DNA of 64,000 nucleotides from Thermotogaceae bacterium (GCA_027065235.1 JAMOOR010000330.1:1-64000); one strand, 5' to 3'; numbered from the stretch's first letter, positions 23,205 to 32,620 are shown. Translations and numbers: made by a program. The notes: a model not told the origin generated them from the sequence alone.

Positions 23205-24350
23205 AAAGACAGCTCTTTTGGTTTCATCACCTTTCAAGGTAAACGGTAAGCTGTTGTCTCCGATGTAGAAGCAACCGGACTTTCTCGGGTAAACATATTG
23301 GAGCTTAATTGAGTGAACGTCCAAGTGAAGTATTGGAATAGTTGTTGAAAACAAGTGAAGGAATCTTGCTCCTGCTAAAGCTAAAGAAACGTGAGGATTG
23401 TCGTGTCTGACTACTCCTATTCTCGGATAACCGTGTCCCCAGTTTCCTACGCAGATGAAAGAAAAGTCTATTCCTCTTACATTAAGTTTTGCTGCTTTCT
23501 GTCTCAAAACTGTAGAAGAAATGTCGCAAGCTCCTTCCGTAACTATACCACCTGCTTCAACAGCAGCGTTGATAACGGGAACAATCGTATAAGCATCGGG
23601 AGATAGAACATCAACGTTCCAAATGGGACTTACCAGTTCCGAAAAGAAAACCGGACTTACGGAAGCTATCTCCATAGCTTGGAGATAAGCTTTCTTAACA
23701 GTATCAGCGTAGTCTTCGTCATCGTTACCGTTGCTGTTCTTAAGCTTGCTGATTTCTTTTTTCAAGTTATCCGGGACCAGCTTGTTTACTTTGTCTTTAA
23801 TAGCTTGCGTGTAAGCATTAACTTTCCCCTGCAAAGCTTCTACTGGAGCTAAAGCTTTATCTAAGTAGTTGGTGCAGGAAGTACAGATTGAAAGAGCATC
23901 GCTGATTGACAAGTCCAAGCAGGGAACGAAGTGAGACATCATAAGTGCTTGCTTGATAATCGGGTAGAAAACTCTGGGAATCATGTAAACGTGAACTTGA
24001 TAGTGTGCATAGGACTGATAAAGAGGAGAGGTTTGGTCTGCGGAAGACGAAACGTAAGGTAGGGTCTTACACAAAGTAGATAGGGGAGCTGAAAATTCGT
24101 TAAACGGAAAGATTCCTAAACTGAAATCACACGGATTGCTTGTAACTTCCATTATTCCTATCGGTAACCAGTAGGTAGTCTTAATTCCAAACTTAATGTG
24201 TCCGTGCTTTATCTTGATGCATCCTTTGGGTTTAATGTGAACATTAAAACAGGAAGAATTTATCCAGCTTAAAAACTCTTCTCCTCCTAAAGCAAAAGCA
24301 GACTTCGTTAGAAATAGAAACAGAGAAAGTAACAGAAAAATACGCTTCAT
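23169..24350 (-). CDS. traU: TraU-like mating-pair protein
   Basis: A signal peptide (IFLLLSLFLFLTKSAFA) leads into SSCFNVHIKPKGCIKIK and then a TTYWLPIGIMEVTSNPC segment, the Cys-rich TraU opening. Later CLDLSISDALSICTSC, GNWGHGYPRIGVV and a C-terminal CC motif fit the family; total 393 residues. TraU is a periplasmic protein needed for DNA transfer. ATG 24350 is preferred because AAGGAGAG lies 7 bases upstream. The gene points against its neighbours and overlaps the 3' end of traF by 36 bases. Confidence 0.75.
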   Translation of the reverse strand: MKRIFLLLSLFLFLTKSAFALGGEEFLSWINSSCFNVHIKPKGCIKIKHGHIKFGIKTTYWLPIGIMEVTSNPCDFSLGIFPFNEFSAPLSTLCKTLPYVSSSADQTSPLYQSYAHYQVHVYMIPRVFYPIIKQALMMSHFVPCLDLSISDALSICTSCTNYLDKALAPVEALQGKVNAYTQAIKDKVNKLVPDNLKKEISKLKNSNGNDDEDYADTVKKAYLQAMEIASVSPVFFSELVSPIWNVDVLSPDAYTIVPVINAAVEAGGIVTEGACDISSTVLRQKAAKLNVRGIDFSFICVGNWGHGYPRIGVVRHDNPHVSLALAGARFLHLFSTTIPILHLDVHSIKLQYVYPRKSGCFYIGDNSLPFTLKGDETKRAVFLIWKKFSCCDF

Positions 24351-24375
24351 CTTTCCACTCTCCTTCATAACAAGT

Positions 24376-24391
24376 TGTTATAATTTTAACA
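24376..24391. promoter_or_regulatory. palindromic bidirectional -10 element
   Basis: TGTTATAATTTTAACA sits between divergent traU and traH-like genes and offers TATAAT-like boxes on both strands. It is one of several near-identical palindromes in the window. Confidence 0.6.
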
Positions 24392-24414
24392 CGAAATTAT
24401 AACGGAGAGAAAAA

Positions 24415-25896
24415 GTGAGGAAGCTGATAGTTACTTTGTCTCTTTTCTTCTTGTCTACAACTGCTCTTGCGGATACATACCACGTAAAAAAGAAGTATTA
24501 CACGAGTAAAGGAATTGAAGTTGAAGATGTAGTCATTCCCAATACTACTGTTTTTGAGTATAAGGGGAAAAGCGGATACGATGTAAAGAATCAAGGTTGT
24601 TCTGCTATTGCTTCTCTTTATTCCCAGCTTGCACTGGAAAAGAACCTTGACGCTATTAAAAACGTTTTTGATAACTGGAAAAGCATAGCTTTACCGCTTA
24701 CCATTTACGCTATTGCTACTCAGTTTCCGATAGTCAAGGAAGCTTTGGTTTCGTCTCAGTTTATGTCCGATTTCTTAGCAAGCTTAGGTGGAACGTCCTG
24801 CGAAGAAGCAATGCAGTTTATCAACAGAATGAACGGAATCAGCAAGGAAGCTGTAACAGAGTGCATGAAAAAGTGGTCGGACACCTGCAACAAGAGTTCT
24901 GACCCGAACAAGTGTTTCCTTGAACACTGCGGAGTTCACAAGAGCTGGTATGAAATGATTACAGGTAAGACTTTTTCCGACCTGTTAAAAGACAATGAAG
25001 CATTGAAGAAGGTTTCTCAGGTTCTTGCTATGGTTAACCCCAAAACTGCAGTTGAGTGTGCAGTAGGAGTTCACGTGTCTACGAGCATGACTAAAGAACA
25101 GTTTGAGGAACAGGTAGCAAAGCTTGAAGAAGACGGAATGAACGAAGTTCAAGCTAAGACGCTTTTGTTTTTAATGTCAACAATACCGCAGGTAAAAATT
25201 AGCAGCAACGGTATGGGACTTGACATTCCTAAAATAGACGGCAAAGTAGTAACCATTACCAGCGGACTTAAAATGCTTCAGGAAGACCTCTTGAACGACC
25301 TTGACAACCTGCTGTCCTACATAGAAACAGCAAAGAACAGAGACGAAATAAAAGAAAAAGTTAAAGAGTTTGCTGCTAAATACGGAATTGAAATAGACTT
25401 GGACAACTACTTCGTTTTGATGCAGAAAGTAAAAGAAAAACTTCAAGAAGACTGTCCGACGACGCTTTCCGGAAGCGAAGTAATTCCGGAAAAAGAAGCA
25501 AAGAACGCTTGTCTTGTTAGAGTTCAAGCATTTGAACAAGCTAAAGAAAACTTTGTAAAGCTTCTTTCCTATCTGTATGCGGAAAGAATTAAAGATGCTG
25601 TTCTTCGCTACATAGACCAGACAAAACTTTACCTGCTTCAGAACAAGGGAAAAGGAGTTGCAGCTTGCGGTAAGCTGTCGGGAACGAAGATTGATTTCTC
25701 TCCTGATTCCGTGAAGTTCATGATTTCCCAGCTTGATACGATAAAAGACCAAGTTAAAACGGAAATTGACGACTATTTGAAAGCAAGTGGAATAAACGAT
25801 GTAAGCGAAGAAGAGCTGTCTATCGTCAGGTTGCTTGCAAAAGCGGTAGACGGGAAAGACCACGCAAAAGGTGAAAGAATTGAATTCAAACTTTAG
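24415..25896 (+). CDS. traH: TraH-like conjugative pilus assembly protein
   Basis: A signal peptide (LIVTLSLFFLSTTALA) is followed by about 470 residues, mostly helical, with scattered Cys (GCSAIAS, TSCEEAM, TECMKKW, NKCFLEHCG). This matches the size, export and Cys pattern of TraH. The next gene is TraG-like, the standard traH-traG order. Sequence identity cannot be judged by eye. GTG 24415 follows ACGGAGAGAAAA. Confidence 0.6.
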   Translation: MRKLIVTLSLFFLSTTALADTYHVKKKYYTSKGIEVEDVVIPNTTVFEYKGKSGYDVKNQGCSAIASLYSQLALEKNLDAIKNVFDNWKSIALPLTIYAIATQFPIVKEALVSSQFMSDFLASLGGTSCEEAMQFINRMNGISKEAVTECMKKWSDTCNKSSDPNKCFLEHCGVHKSWYEMITGKTFSDLLKDNEALKKVSQVLAMVNPKTAVECAVGVHVSTSMTKEQFEEQVAKLEEDGMNEVQAKTLLFLMSTIPQVKISSNGMGLDIPKIDGKVVTITSGLKMLQEDLLNDLDNLLSYIETAKNRDEIKEKVKEFAAKYGIEIDLDNYFVLMQKVKEKLQEDCPTTLSGSEVIPEKEAKNACLVRVQAFEQAKENFVKLLSYLYAERIKDAVLRYIDQTKLYLLQNKGKGVAACGKLSGTKIDFSPDSVKFMISQLDTIKDQVKTEIDDYLKASGINDVSEEELSIVRLLAKAVDGKDHAKGERIEFKL

Positions 25897-25904
25897 GAGA
25901 CGTT

Positions 25905-27245
25905 ATGGTAGCTTTCGGAGTAGGAGAGCTGACGGGGATTTTAGGTGGATTGTCCGTAGGAGCAACGTGGATAACGACGCTGAAAGTCGTTTTCGGTCTC
26001 ATAACAGCAGCAGTTCTGCTTTACGGAGTCTGGTATTGGAACGACAGGTTTGCAGATAAGAACTTAATAAGGTCATTCGCAGATTTCTTTAAGGTAGCTG
26101 TTTGGTTTATCTACACAATGGGAGTAGGATACTTGTTTTTTTCAACGGTAGACTTAAATGTTGACTTTTATCCTGCTTTCATAAACAAGGACATGTTTAC
26201 GAGAGGAATACAGGTAAGCGTTCCGGGTGGCTCTACTTCTATCATAAACGCAGACAAACCGTACTTATCCTTAACTGCACATAAAGTTCCGAAAGTCTAT
26301 TCTTTCTTGGAGTTTCCTGATGCTTTAGAGACTATGCTGATAACAAAGCTGACTCTATCTGCGGACAAGACAGGGTGGGATGGGTATTTCGCTAATAACG
26401 TGGACCCGACCAGATACTTTGAAAAGTGTGCTTTTAATGCTTTATCTCAGGTAAGTAGTGACGATGCTGTAACGTGGGTGTGCAGTTACGGAACTAAGTT
26501 CGGACTGTATGACTTCTTAAGGAACGCGACACCTATCGGGTTAATGAGGATGCTTCTTGAAGGAACAGGAGTTGTAGGAACGTCCGGTATTTGTTCGGGA
26601 ATCAGAACTGCAAATCCTAACACTGTTAGAGACAAAATCAACAGCAACATAAGCGTTTGCTTGTCTAAAGAGATGGATAAGCTGAACGACTACTTTTATA
26701 ACAAAATAAATGAGTTAGATAAACTCCATTCAGAGGGAAAAATACCAGACTCAGTTTATGACGAAAAGAGAAGTTCTCTGCTTGCTCTTAAAAGAAAGTG
26801 GGTTGATGTTTTTAACAACATTGTAACCAATCAGTCAAACTTTGATGTTTTTGCTACAGCTTATTCAAGAATGCTCATACAGGAAGCAAATAAAGCTCCT
26901 CTACCGTCTCATACGGTAGAGACTTCTGATACTACAGGTTTCTTCAAGACGATAGTAGAGTGGTTCGGTAAGTCTACTACGGAAGCTTTTGTTGGAGAGT
27001 ACCTGCTTTTGGACCTCTTTGAAGCGTTTCAGAAGTTTATGCTGATAGTGGAAATGGGATTTGTCTTACCGTTTTTGTTTATACTTTCAATGTTACCGGA
27101 ATACAATTCTCCAACAGGTAGCAAGATAGGATTTGCTTTAAAAGCTATCGGTATTTACTTCCTGATAAAATTAGCAAGAGTATTTGTCTTCTTGGTGTAT
27201 CTTATAGCGCACAACTACTTTGCTGCAAACGTTTTAGGAGCGTAA
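25905..27245 (+). CDS. traG: TraG-N-like inner-membrane protein
   Basis: Three hydrophobic segments near the N-terminus (about 5-20, 25-45, 60-85), a periplasmic domain of about 250 residues and two or three membrane segments at the end (FMLIVEMGFVLPFLFILSML, AIGIYFLIKLARVFVFLVYLIA). F-type TraG has this N-terminal topology followed by a long soluble part. Here the soluble C-terminal half (mating-pair stabilisation/entry exclusion) is missing and may be replaced by the following gene. Confidence 0.55.
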   Translation: MVAFGVGELTGILGGLSVGATWITTLKVVFGLITAAVLLYGVWYWNDRFADKNLIRSFADFFKVAVWFIYTMGVGYLFFSTVDLNVDFYPAFINKDMFTRGIQVSVPGGSTSIINADKPYLSLTAHKVPKVYSFLEFPDALETMLITKLTLSADKTGWDGYFANNVDPTRYFEKCAFNALSQVSSDDAVTWVCSYGTKFGLYDFLRNATPIGLMRMLLEGTGVVGTSGICSGIRTANPNTVRDKINSNISVCLSKEMDKLNDYFYNKINELDKLHSEGKIPDSVYDEKRSSLLALKRKWVDVFNNIVTNQSNFDVFATAYSRMLIQEANKAPLPSHTVETSDTTGFFKTIVEWFGKSTTEAFVGEYLLLDLFEAFQKFMLIVEMGFVLPFLFILSMLPEYNSPTGSKIGFALKAIGIYFLIKLARVFVFLVYLIAHNYFAANVLGA

Positions 27246-27247
27246 AA

Positions 27248-28363
27248 GTGAAAAAGCTGTTGTTTTTAAGCATTCTGTTCTTGCTTGACGTGCAGTTAGC
27301 AGAAGCAGCAGAAAAAGTGGTAACTACTACGTTTTCTGCTGGAGACGCTCGTCTTGCGTATACCATCATACAAGCGTCTAAGATTTCTGCAAAGATAGAG
27401 GAATACGGAGTAGGAGCAGTTTTGACTCTCTCCGGCGGAATTACGAGTTTTGCTATGGGGAAAGTGCTTGCATCCGCTTACAGGGAAACGAGGTCTCTTG
27501 CGGTAGATGCTATCGGTAGAATCACGAGAACTGCTGTTCTTGGTGGAGCCGGAGCGTTAGCTGGAGCAGGACTTGCTGAAGGGGTAGAAAAGTTAGCAGG
27601 TGGTATCGGAAAGGGAGCTGAAGCTGTCGGAAAAGGTATCAAGAAAGCAGTAGGTAAACTAAAACCTACGAAAAAGATTTCTCCTACAGACGTTAGAACT
27701 CCGTTTGACGGATTTTCCCCGCTGTCTACAGGTGGTGTGGGAGTGGGTAGAGCAGTTTCTCCGGCTGACGTAGTTAACGGTAAGATTGGTAGTTCTGCTA
27801 TCAACAAGCTTTCCTCTCCCGAAGGTGAGCTTGTTAGAAAAGAAGACAAGTGGTTTGACGTTAAGGGACAGGAAGTAACGCAGGATAAGCTGTCAGAATT
27901 CTTGTCTTCTTCTGCTCACCTGAAAGCAGAACTTGAAGACGGAACGACTTCTTACCTAACGAAGTCCGGGGACGTCTTCAGGGAGAGAGTGGGAACGGAC
28001 GTTCTGTCATCTCCTGAGAAACTTCAGCACAGACTCAGCAGGGACGAGGTGGTAGTTGACTACAACAAGCTTTCCGGGAAAGGAATCGCAGAAATAGTTA
28101 ACAGCTTACCGGAGGGAGCAAAAGTCAGCATCATAGGTCCTGTTGTTAAGAACGAAAAGGGAGTAATGGAGTATAAGAGATTAGCATTCAAGAAGACGGA
28201 AAACGGGTTCAAGCTCTACGACAACTTCGGAATAGGTAAAACAAAACAAGTACAAGACAGGTTCAAAGACCTCAACAGTAACAAGCAGTTCCAGCAAAGT
28301 AAAAAAGTTGATGCTGACTTCTTTAACGGTCTTTTCAACGACGAAGACGAAGATGTCAGGTAA
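27248..28363 (+). CDS. exported Gly-rich protein, possible TraG C-terminal counterpart
   Basis: GTG 27248 begins two bases after the TraG-like stop. A signal peptide ends AEAAE. A hydrophobic stretch at 55-75 and a Gly/Ala-rich zipper (GGAGALAGAGLAEG) around 100-130 follow, then a soluble 240-residue tail with KVGK-like repeats. The combination of TraG-like membrane part and separate soluble tail suggests the ancestral gene was split. Unproven. Confidence 0.5.
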   Translation: MKKLLFLSILFLLDVQLAEAAEKVVTTTFSAGDARLAYTIIQASKISAKIEEYGVGAVLTLSGGITSFAMGKVLASAYRETRSLAVDAIGRITRTAVLGGAGALAGAGLAEGVEKLAGGIGKGAEAVGKGIKKAVGKLKPTKKISPTDVRTPFDGFSPLSTGGVGVGRAVSPADVVNGKIGSSAINKLSSPEGELVRKEDKWFDVKGQEVTQDKLSEFLSSSAHLKAELEDGTTSYLTKSGDVFRERVGTDVLSSPEKLQHRLSRDEVVVDYNKLSGKGIAEIVNSLPEGAKVSIIGPVVKNEKGVMEYKRLAFKKTENGFKLYDNFGIGKTKQVQDRFKDLNSNKQFQQSKKVDADFFNGLFNDEDEDVR

Positions 28364-28465
28364 CCGGAAGCTTGACAACTGTATTCTATCGGTAATAACT
28401 TGAATAGTAGTATAGTAACAGTATTATAACACACAGTTATAACCTGGATGTCTATGAGGTGAGTG

Positions 28466-29704
28466 ATGGGTAACAGGATAATAAGCATAAGCGAGCTTAG
28501 ATACATGATAGCAGACGACTGGAATAAGAAACATTATCCACACCTATCCAAGTTCTATACGGAAAAGTTCCCCGAATCTGAGCTTGACAAAAACTTACAG
28601 GTCTGGAAGGAGTGGAGCAGTCAGGTTGACTTTCTGTATCCAGACGGATATGACCCGCACGAACATAGAGACAAGAATCCGACATTTTCTGTTTACAGCG
28701 AATCCGGAAAGTATTTTGGAGAAAAGAAGGTAACTGATGCTTTCACTGACGGTCTTCTCCTCTACATAGACAGGAACGACTTTTTTGATTTGAGACACAA
28801 CTTGATGGTAGAAAGCGACGCAGTAATTCACTTTCCCTACTACGAGTGGAAGGAGAACTGGTTTGCAAAGGACGTTGGTTTCAGCGAAGGTTGGTGCATC
28901 TGGGATAGAAGCGGTATGTTAACAGAGTTTTTCGGTAAAGCTCTCTGGTTCTTTATTCCCTACAAAGTTGGGAAAGATGGTGTAGTAGAAGTAGAGGGAA
29001 TTCTATACCCGATGGAGTGGAACGAAGAGCTTGAGGATATGGGAGTTGATGTTAATCTTACTTCCTACGGAATTATTTACCTTTACAGCAAGATACACGA
29101 GTACCTGATGTTCAACCGTTTCCAACTTCTTTTCTACACCGGAAGGATAAGCAGAGAAGAGTTTGTAAAAGCATACGAACACTTTCGTATGTGTTACGGA
29201 CTTCTCCGTCCTCAAGCACCCGTATACATCGGGAGGAAAGCGTTTGAGCTTCTCGTAACTAACGTTATCGTTCCTGCTAACGAACAGCTCAAGGAAAGCG
29301 GAACAGCAGAAATTGAGCTTGAGGATTTTCGGGATTTTGGATTGATTAGGGAGAAAGATAAGAAAGGTGATTTCTTTGACCTGACACGAGCTTCTTTCCC
29401 TCTCCGTGTTCGCATCTACGATTGGGAGAAAACGAAAATTCTTCCTCTTCCCACAAGAGCGGTAGTATGGAGCGAAGAGGTCCTACCGCTACCGGAAGAA
29501 GTGGAAGCTCTGTGTCTTGACTTAGCTCTGCACGAGCAGTGGACGGTAGAGGAAGTGGAAGCAGAAATGAAGCAGGGTAAGAAACTTTCTTCCGGTAGGT
29601 TGAACGTCTACGAACAGTCCAAGTCGATGTTAAAAGCTTACAGGAAGCTGCCGGAGTGGTACAGGGAGTTATGTCAACTACCCCCGACTAATCGGTTAGC
29701 ATAG
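28466..29704 (+). CDS. hypothetical protein, tandem paralogue A (412 aa)
   Basis: ATG 28466 follows GAGGTGAGTG. It is soluble, acidic and Trp/Tyr-rich (VWKEWSSQVDFLYPDGY). It aligns along its full length with the next gene: LEVWKKWK/LQVWKEWS, the aromatic YEWKExW block, IHEYLMFNRFQLL, and a near-identical 45-residue core around FGLIREKDKKGDFFDL. No catalytic motif is recognised. It has its own promoter region with ATTATAACA strings at about 28423. Confidence 0.7.
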   Translation: MGNRIISISELRYMIADDWNKKHYPHLSKFYTEKFPESELDKNLQVWKEWSSQVDFLYPDGYDPHEHRDKNPTFSVYSESGKYFGEKKVTDAFTDGLLLYIDRNDFFDLRHNLMVESDAVIHFPYYEWKENWFAKDVGFSEGWCIWDRSGMLTEFFGKALWFFIPYKVGKDGVVEVEGILYPMEWNEELEDMGVDVNLTSYGIIYLYSKIHEYLMFNRFQLLFYTGRISREEFVKAYEHFRMCYGLLRPQAPVYIGRKAFELLVTNVIVPANEQLKESGTAEIELEDFRDFGLIREKDKKGDFFDLTRASFPLRVRIYDWEKTKILPLPTRAVVWSEEVLPLPEEVEALCLDLALHEQWTVEEVEAEMKQGKKLSSGRLNVYEQSKSMLKAYRKLPEWYRELCQLPPTNRLA

Positions 29705-29716
29705 TGGAGTTGCAAG

Positions 29717-30964
29717 ATGAAGAACAGAGTGTTAACTGTAAGCGAACTTAAAGATAGAGTTGTAGAGGACTTTGATAGGGAAGAATTCCCCCACACCGTT
29801 GAGTTCTGGTTTAGCGGAAAATACGATGTGGATAAGGAACTTGATAGAAGTTTAGAAGTCTGGAAGAAGTGGAAAGAGCAGGTTTCTTTTCTTATTCCCG
29901 AAGGATATGTTCCCGAAAAGCACAAAGATACCGGCGGTAGGTTTCCCGTATACGATGAGGAAGGAAGGTTCTACGGAGTAGGAGGTTTAGATGACGCTTT
30001 CACTTCCGGTGTTTGTCTCTACAAGAGGAACGAAAACTTCGTCAACTTCAAGGAAAACTTAATGATAGACTCTTACGCTCTGCTGGATTTCCCCCCTTAT
30101 GAATGGAAAGAGAAGTGGTATTCGATAGACGTCGGATACAGCAGGGGTTGGTGTATCTGGGTGAAGAATGACGGTTTACCTGCTTTCACCGGAAAGTCTC
30201 TTCTCTTTTTCAATCCGTTCAAAGTTGCGAAAGACGGAGTTGTAGAAATAGATGCTGTTCTCTTTCCGCTGGTGTATGACGAGAACATAGAAAAGAGAGA
30301 AGACCGCATCGCTACTTTTGAAGCGATGCTTAAACTCTACTCAATGCTGATACACGAGTACTTGATGTTCAACCGCTTTCAGCTTCTCTGGAGAACGGGT
30401 AGGATAAGCGAAGAAGAATTTTTCAGGTTCTATGTGCATACATATTTGTGCTTTTCTCTTTTCTTCATTGACGCTCCGATACACATCGGTAAAAGAGCTT
30501 TCCAGCTTCTTGCAAGTAATGTTCTCATACCAGCTAACGAACAACTTATAAGAGATGGTAAAGCAGTTATTGAGCTTGAGGACTGGAGAGAGTTTGGGTT
30601 GATTAGGGAGAAAGACAAGAAAGGAGATTTCTTTGACCTAACACGAGCTTCTTTCCCTCTCCGTGTCCGCATCTGGGACTGGGAGAGGACCAAGGTGCTT
30701 CCTCTTCCGAGCAGGTCTGTGGTTTACGATGAAGCTGTTCTTCCGCTTCCGGAAGAAGTGGAAGCTTTCTGTATGGACAAAGCTTTACAGTCCAGAAGAG
30801 AAGTAGAAGAAATAGAAGAGGAAATTAAACAAGGTAAAGTTAAAAAAGGAAGCGGTAGGTGGAACGTTTACGAAACTTTCAAGAGAGATTTGCGTGCTTA
30901 TGCAGAACTGCTACCAGAGTGGTATAGGGAGCTGTATAAGGAAAAGCGTTTGGAAACGGACTGA
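29717..30964 (+). CDS. hypothetical protein, tandem paralogue B (415 aa)
   Basis: Starts 12 bases after paralogue A and is collinear with it. The core LIREKDKKGDFFDLTRASF and the following LPLP segments are almost the same at DNA level, whereas the rest has diverged strongly. This suggests local gene conversion or strong constraint on that core. Function unknown. Confidence 0.7.
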   Translation: MKNRVLTVSELKDRVVEDFDREEFPHTVEFWFSGKYDVDKELDRSLEVWKKWKEQVSFLIPEGYVPEKHKDTGGRFPVYDEEGRFYGVGGLDDAFTSGVCLYKRNENFVNFKENLMIDSYALLDFPPYEWKEKWYSIDVGYSRGWCIWVKNDGLPAFTGKSLLFFNPFKVAKDGVVEIDAVLFPLVYDENIEKREDRIATFEAMLKLYSMLIHEYLMFNRFQLLWRTGRISEEEFFRFYVHTYLCFSLFFIDAPIHIGKRAFQLLASNVLIPANEQLIRDGKAVIELEDWREFGLIREKDKKGDFFDLTRASFPLRVRIWDWERTKVLPLPSRSVVYDEAVLPLPEEVEAFCMDKALQSRREVEEIEEEIKQGKVKKGSGRWNVYETFKRDLRAYAELLPEWYRELYKEKRLETD

Positions 30965-31057
30965 AACTGGTAACTTTCTTTTTCTCAATTTTGGTAGAGC
31001 TTTCTTGGTATATTTCTTTCGTTAACCAAAAAGCTGAAAACTTGACAATTTTTTTCT

Positions 31058-31561
31058 TTGGTAAAATTTCCTAATAAACCAGATTTGGAAACAAACTTGA
31101 GGAAACTTGCAAAAGAAATTATAGAGTACATTTTGGAACTTAGTGGAGGAGCTGTATTCTCTAAAACCAAGCTTGTAAAGCTTTTATATTTACTTGACTA
31201 CAAGCTGTTCAGGGAGAAAGGAACTACTTTAACGGGGTTAAGATTTAAAAGCTACTTTTACGGTCCTTACACGGAGGAAATAGATAGTCTGTTAGATGAA
31301 CTTGTCAGAGAGGGAAAGATAAGGATAGAACAGAGAGAAGCGCTTTTTGAACCTGTTGTTTATTACGAGATACGGTTGCTGAAGAAACCTACTTACAGAA
31401 AGCTTACAGACGATTTGAGACAAGAAATAGAAAGGATTCTCCGTCCTTACATTCCACTAAGTCTGAGAGACATTCTTGATGAAGTTTACGAAACAGAACC
31501 GTTTATCAATACTGACTTTGGAGAGGAAATAAATTTTGCAAAAGTTTCCGTTCAGCGTTAA
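31058..31561 (+). CDS. Panacea (DUF4065)-type antitoxin
   Basis: Residues about 30-90 (FSKTKLVKLLYLLDYKLF, GLRFKSYFYGPYTEEIDSLLDEL) show the Panacea signature: a Lys-Leu-Leu-Tyr helix and the YGPY turn. Panacea antitoxins neutralise many unrelated toxins encoded next door. It overlaps the following gene by 26 bases, typical of a toxin-antitoxin pair. The start is uncertain: TTG 31058 is used, with later in-frame TTGs possible. TTGACA lies at 31042-31047. Confidence 0.75.
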   Translation: MVKFPNKPDLETNLRKLAKEIIEYILELSGGAVFSKTKLVKLLYLLDYKLFREKGTTLTGLRFKSYFYGPYTEEIDSLLDELVREGKIRIEQREALFEPVVYYEIRLLKKPTYRKLTDDLRQEIERILRPYIPLSLRDILDEVYETEPFINTDFGEEINFAKVSVQR

Positions 31562-32336
31562 GAAACGGAGACAGTTTGAAAGTCTATGGAGAAGACTATC
31601 CAAACAAAAGATTCTCTCTGTAGAGGATTGTGAGCGTGGAAGAAAAGTAAAGATTGTTGACAGAAACAAATTTTTAGATTTGACATCTGCGAGCGTTTTC
31701 CTTTTGTCTTCCATAAGTTCTCTCAAAAATGATATGAGTAACTTGGAAAAATTTGTTTTTCTTACATGGAACGGTAATGTTAAAAACGACATTGAATTCG
31801 TTCTCAAGATGATACCATCTGAAGAAGAAGCTCTATACAAGCGGGTAGAGGAACTTTTTAATAGCTTATTAGCTCTCTCTTTAGCTGAGGACTTTTGTTT
31901 TCACTTCCTATATCCCAATACTTACATAGAAGAGTTAGGTGGAAACTCCCATGAATTAGATATTGTTGGAGGATACTTCAAAGGAAAGATTCCTTATTGT
32001 TTACTAGTAGAAATTACTTCGGGTAAGTACCTCAAACGGTTCTCAAGAGATGTTGAGTTTTTTCCAGAAAGTGCATTACTACACTTTAAAAAAACAGTTT
32101 TCAAGAAGTGGATAATAGAAAGAAAGTTTGAGATTCAAACAAAGCTTGCTTATATAACCCTTTTTGAAAACTTTAATAAGGAAAAGAATGAGCTAATAAA
32201 AACAGTTTTTGAGGTAGATAACAGGATAAAATCATTCTGTCTTTATCCTGAAGAATTTGCGAATTTTTCTTACCAAAAATTGAGAACGAGTATTGAAAGA
32301 TTCTTAAAAGAAATAAAGTCTTTTGTGCGTCAATAA
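31536..32336 (+). CDS. putative toxin partner of Panacea antitoxin
   Basis: TTG 31536 lies within the antitoxin gene after GGAGAGG. The 266-residue protein is helical at first, then contains SHELDIVGGYFKGKIPYCLLVEITSGKYLK, with spacing like the D-(x)n-E-x-T/K core of PD-(D/E)XK nucleases (Asp near 143, Glu near 158). The exact ExK is ExT here, so activity is uncertain. No known Panacea-linked toxin fold is obvious. Its A/T-richer composition with ATA/TTT codons suggests separate acquisition. Confidence 0.55.
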   Translation: MQKFPFSVKKRRQFESLWRRLSKQKILSVEDCERGRKVKIVDRNKFLDLTSASVFLLSSISSLKNDMSNLEKFVFLTWNGNVKNDIEFVLKMIPSEEEALYKRVEELFNSLLALSLAEDFCFHFLYPNTYIEELGGNSHELDIVGGYFKGKIPYCLLVEITSGKYLKRFSRDVEFFPESALLHFKKTVFKKWIIERKFEIQTKLAYITLFENFNKEKNELIKTVFEVDNRIKSFCLYPEEFANFSYQKLRTSIERFLKEIKSFVRQ

Positions 32337-32567
32337 GAGAGGAACCATTTGAATGAGGACACAAAAAGTAGTTGATAGCGACTTTGGAGAACCGTAGTAC
32401 TCCACAAGCGTCTTAAGGTCCCAAGGAAGACTCTCTTTGTCGGGAACGAAGAACGGACATATGAGGTCAGAAAGAGAGTAGCTTTTTCCGTCTACAATTA
32501 GTTCCTCTCCGTTCTTCGTTACTACAAGTCGAATTCCGGGTTGTAATTCTGCTACTACTTCTTTCAT
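32304..32567 (-). CDS. small protein, 87 aa
   Basis: ATG 32567 follows GGAAGGAAGTACGTG and a leader copy (ACCAACTAAGGGAT, 32586-32601 minus strand). Strands IRLVVTKNGEELIVDGKSYSL are followed by a hydrophobic tail that overlaps the toxin gene's 3' end by 33 bases. The tail may be extended past the functional end. Unknown. Confidence 0.5.
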   Translation of the reverse strand: MKEVVAELQPGIRLVVTKNGEELIVDGKSYSLSDLICPFFVPDKESLPWDLKTLVEYYGSPKSLSTTFCVLIQMVPLLLTHKRLYFF

Positions 32568-32604
32568 CACGTACTTCCTTCCACCATCCCTTAGTTGGTT
32601 TATT

Positions 32605-32620
32605 TGTTATAATTATAACA
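32605..32620. promoter_or_regulatory. perfect palindromic -10 element
   Basis: TGTTATAATTATAACA is its own reverse complement and presents TGTTATAAT on both strands. It lies between two leader-headed divergent genes, 25 bases from each leader or less, so one element probably drives both. Confidence 0.7.

Noticed and set aside
25177-25863. 228-residue frame opposite the TraH-like gene
   Set aside because: Phe/Tyr-rich antisense translation of a helical coding sequence with no start signal.
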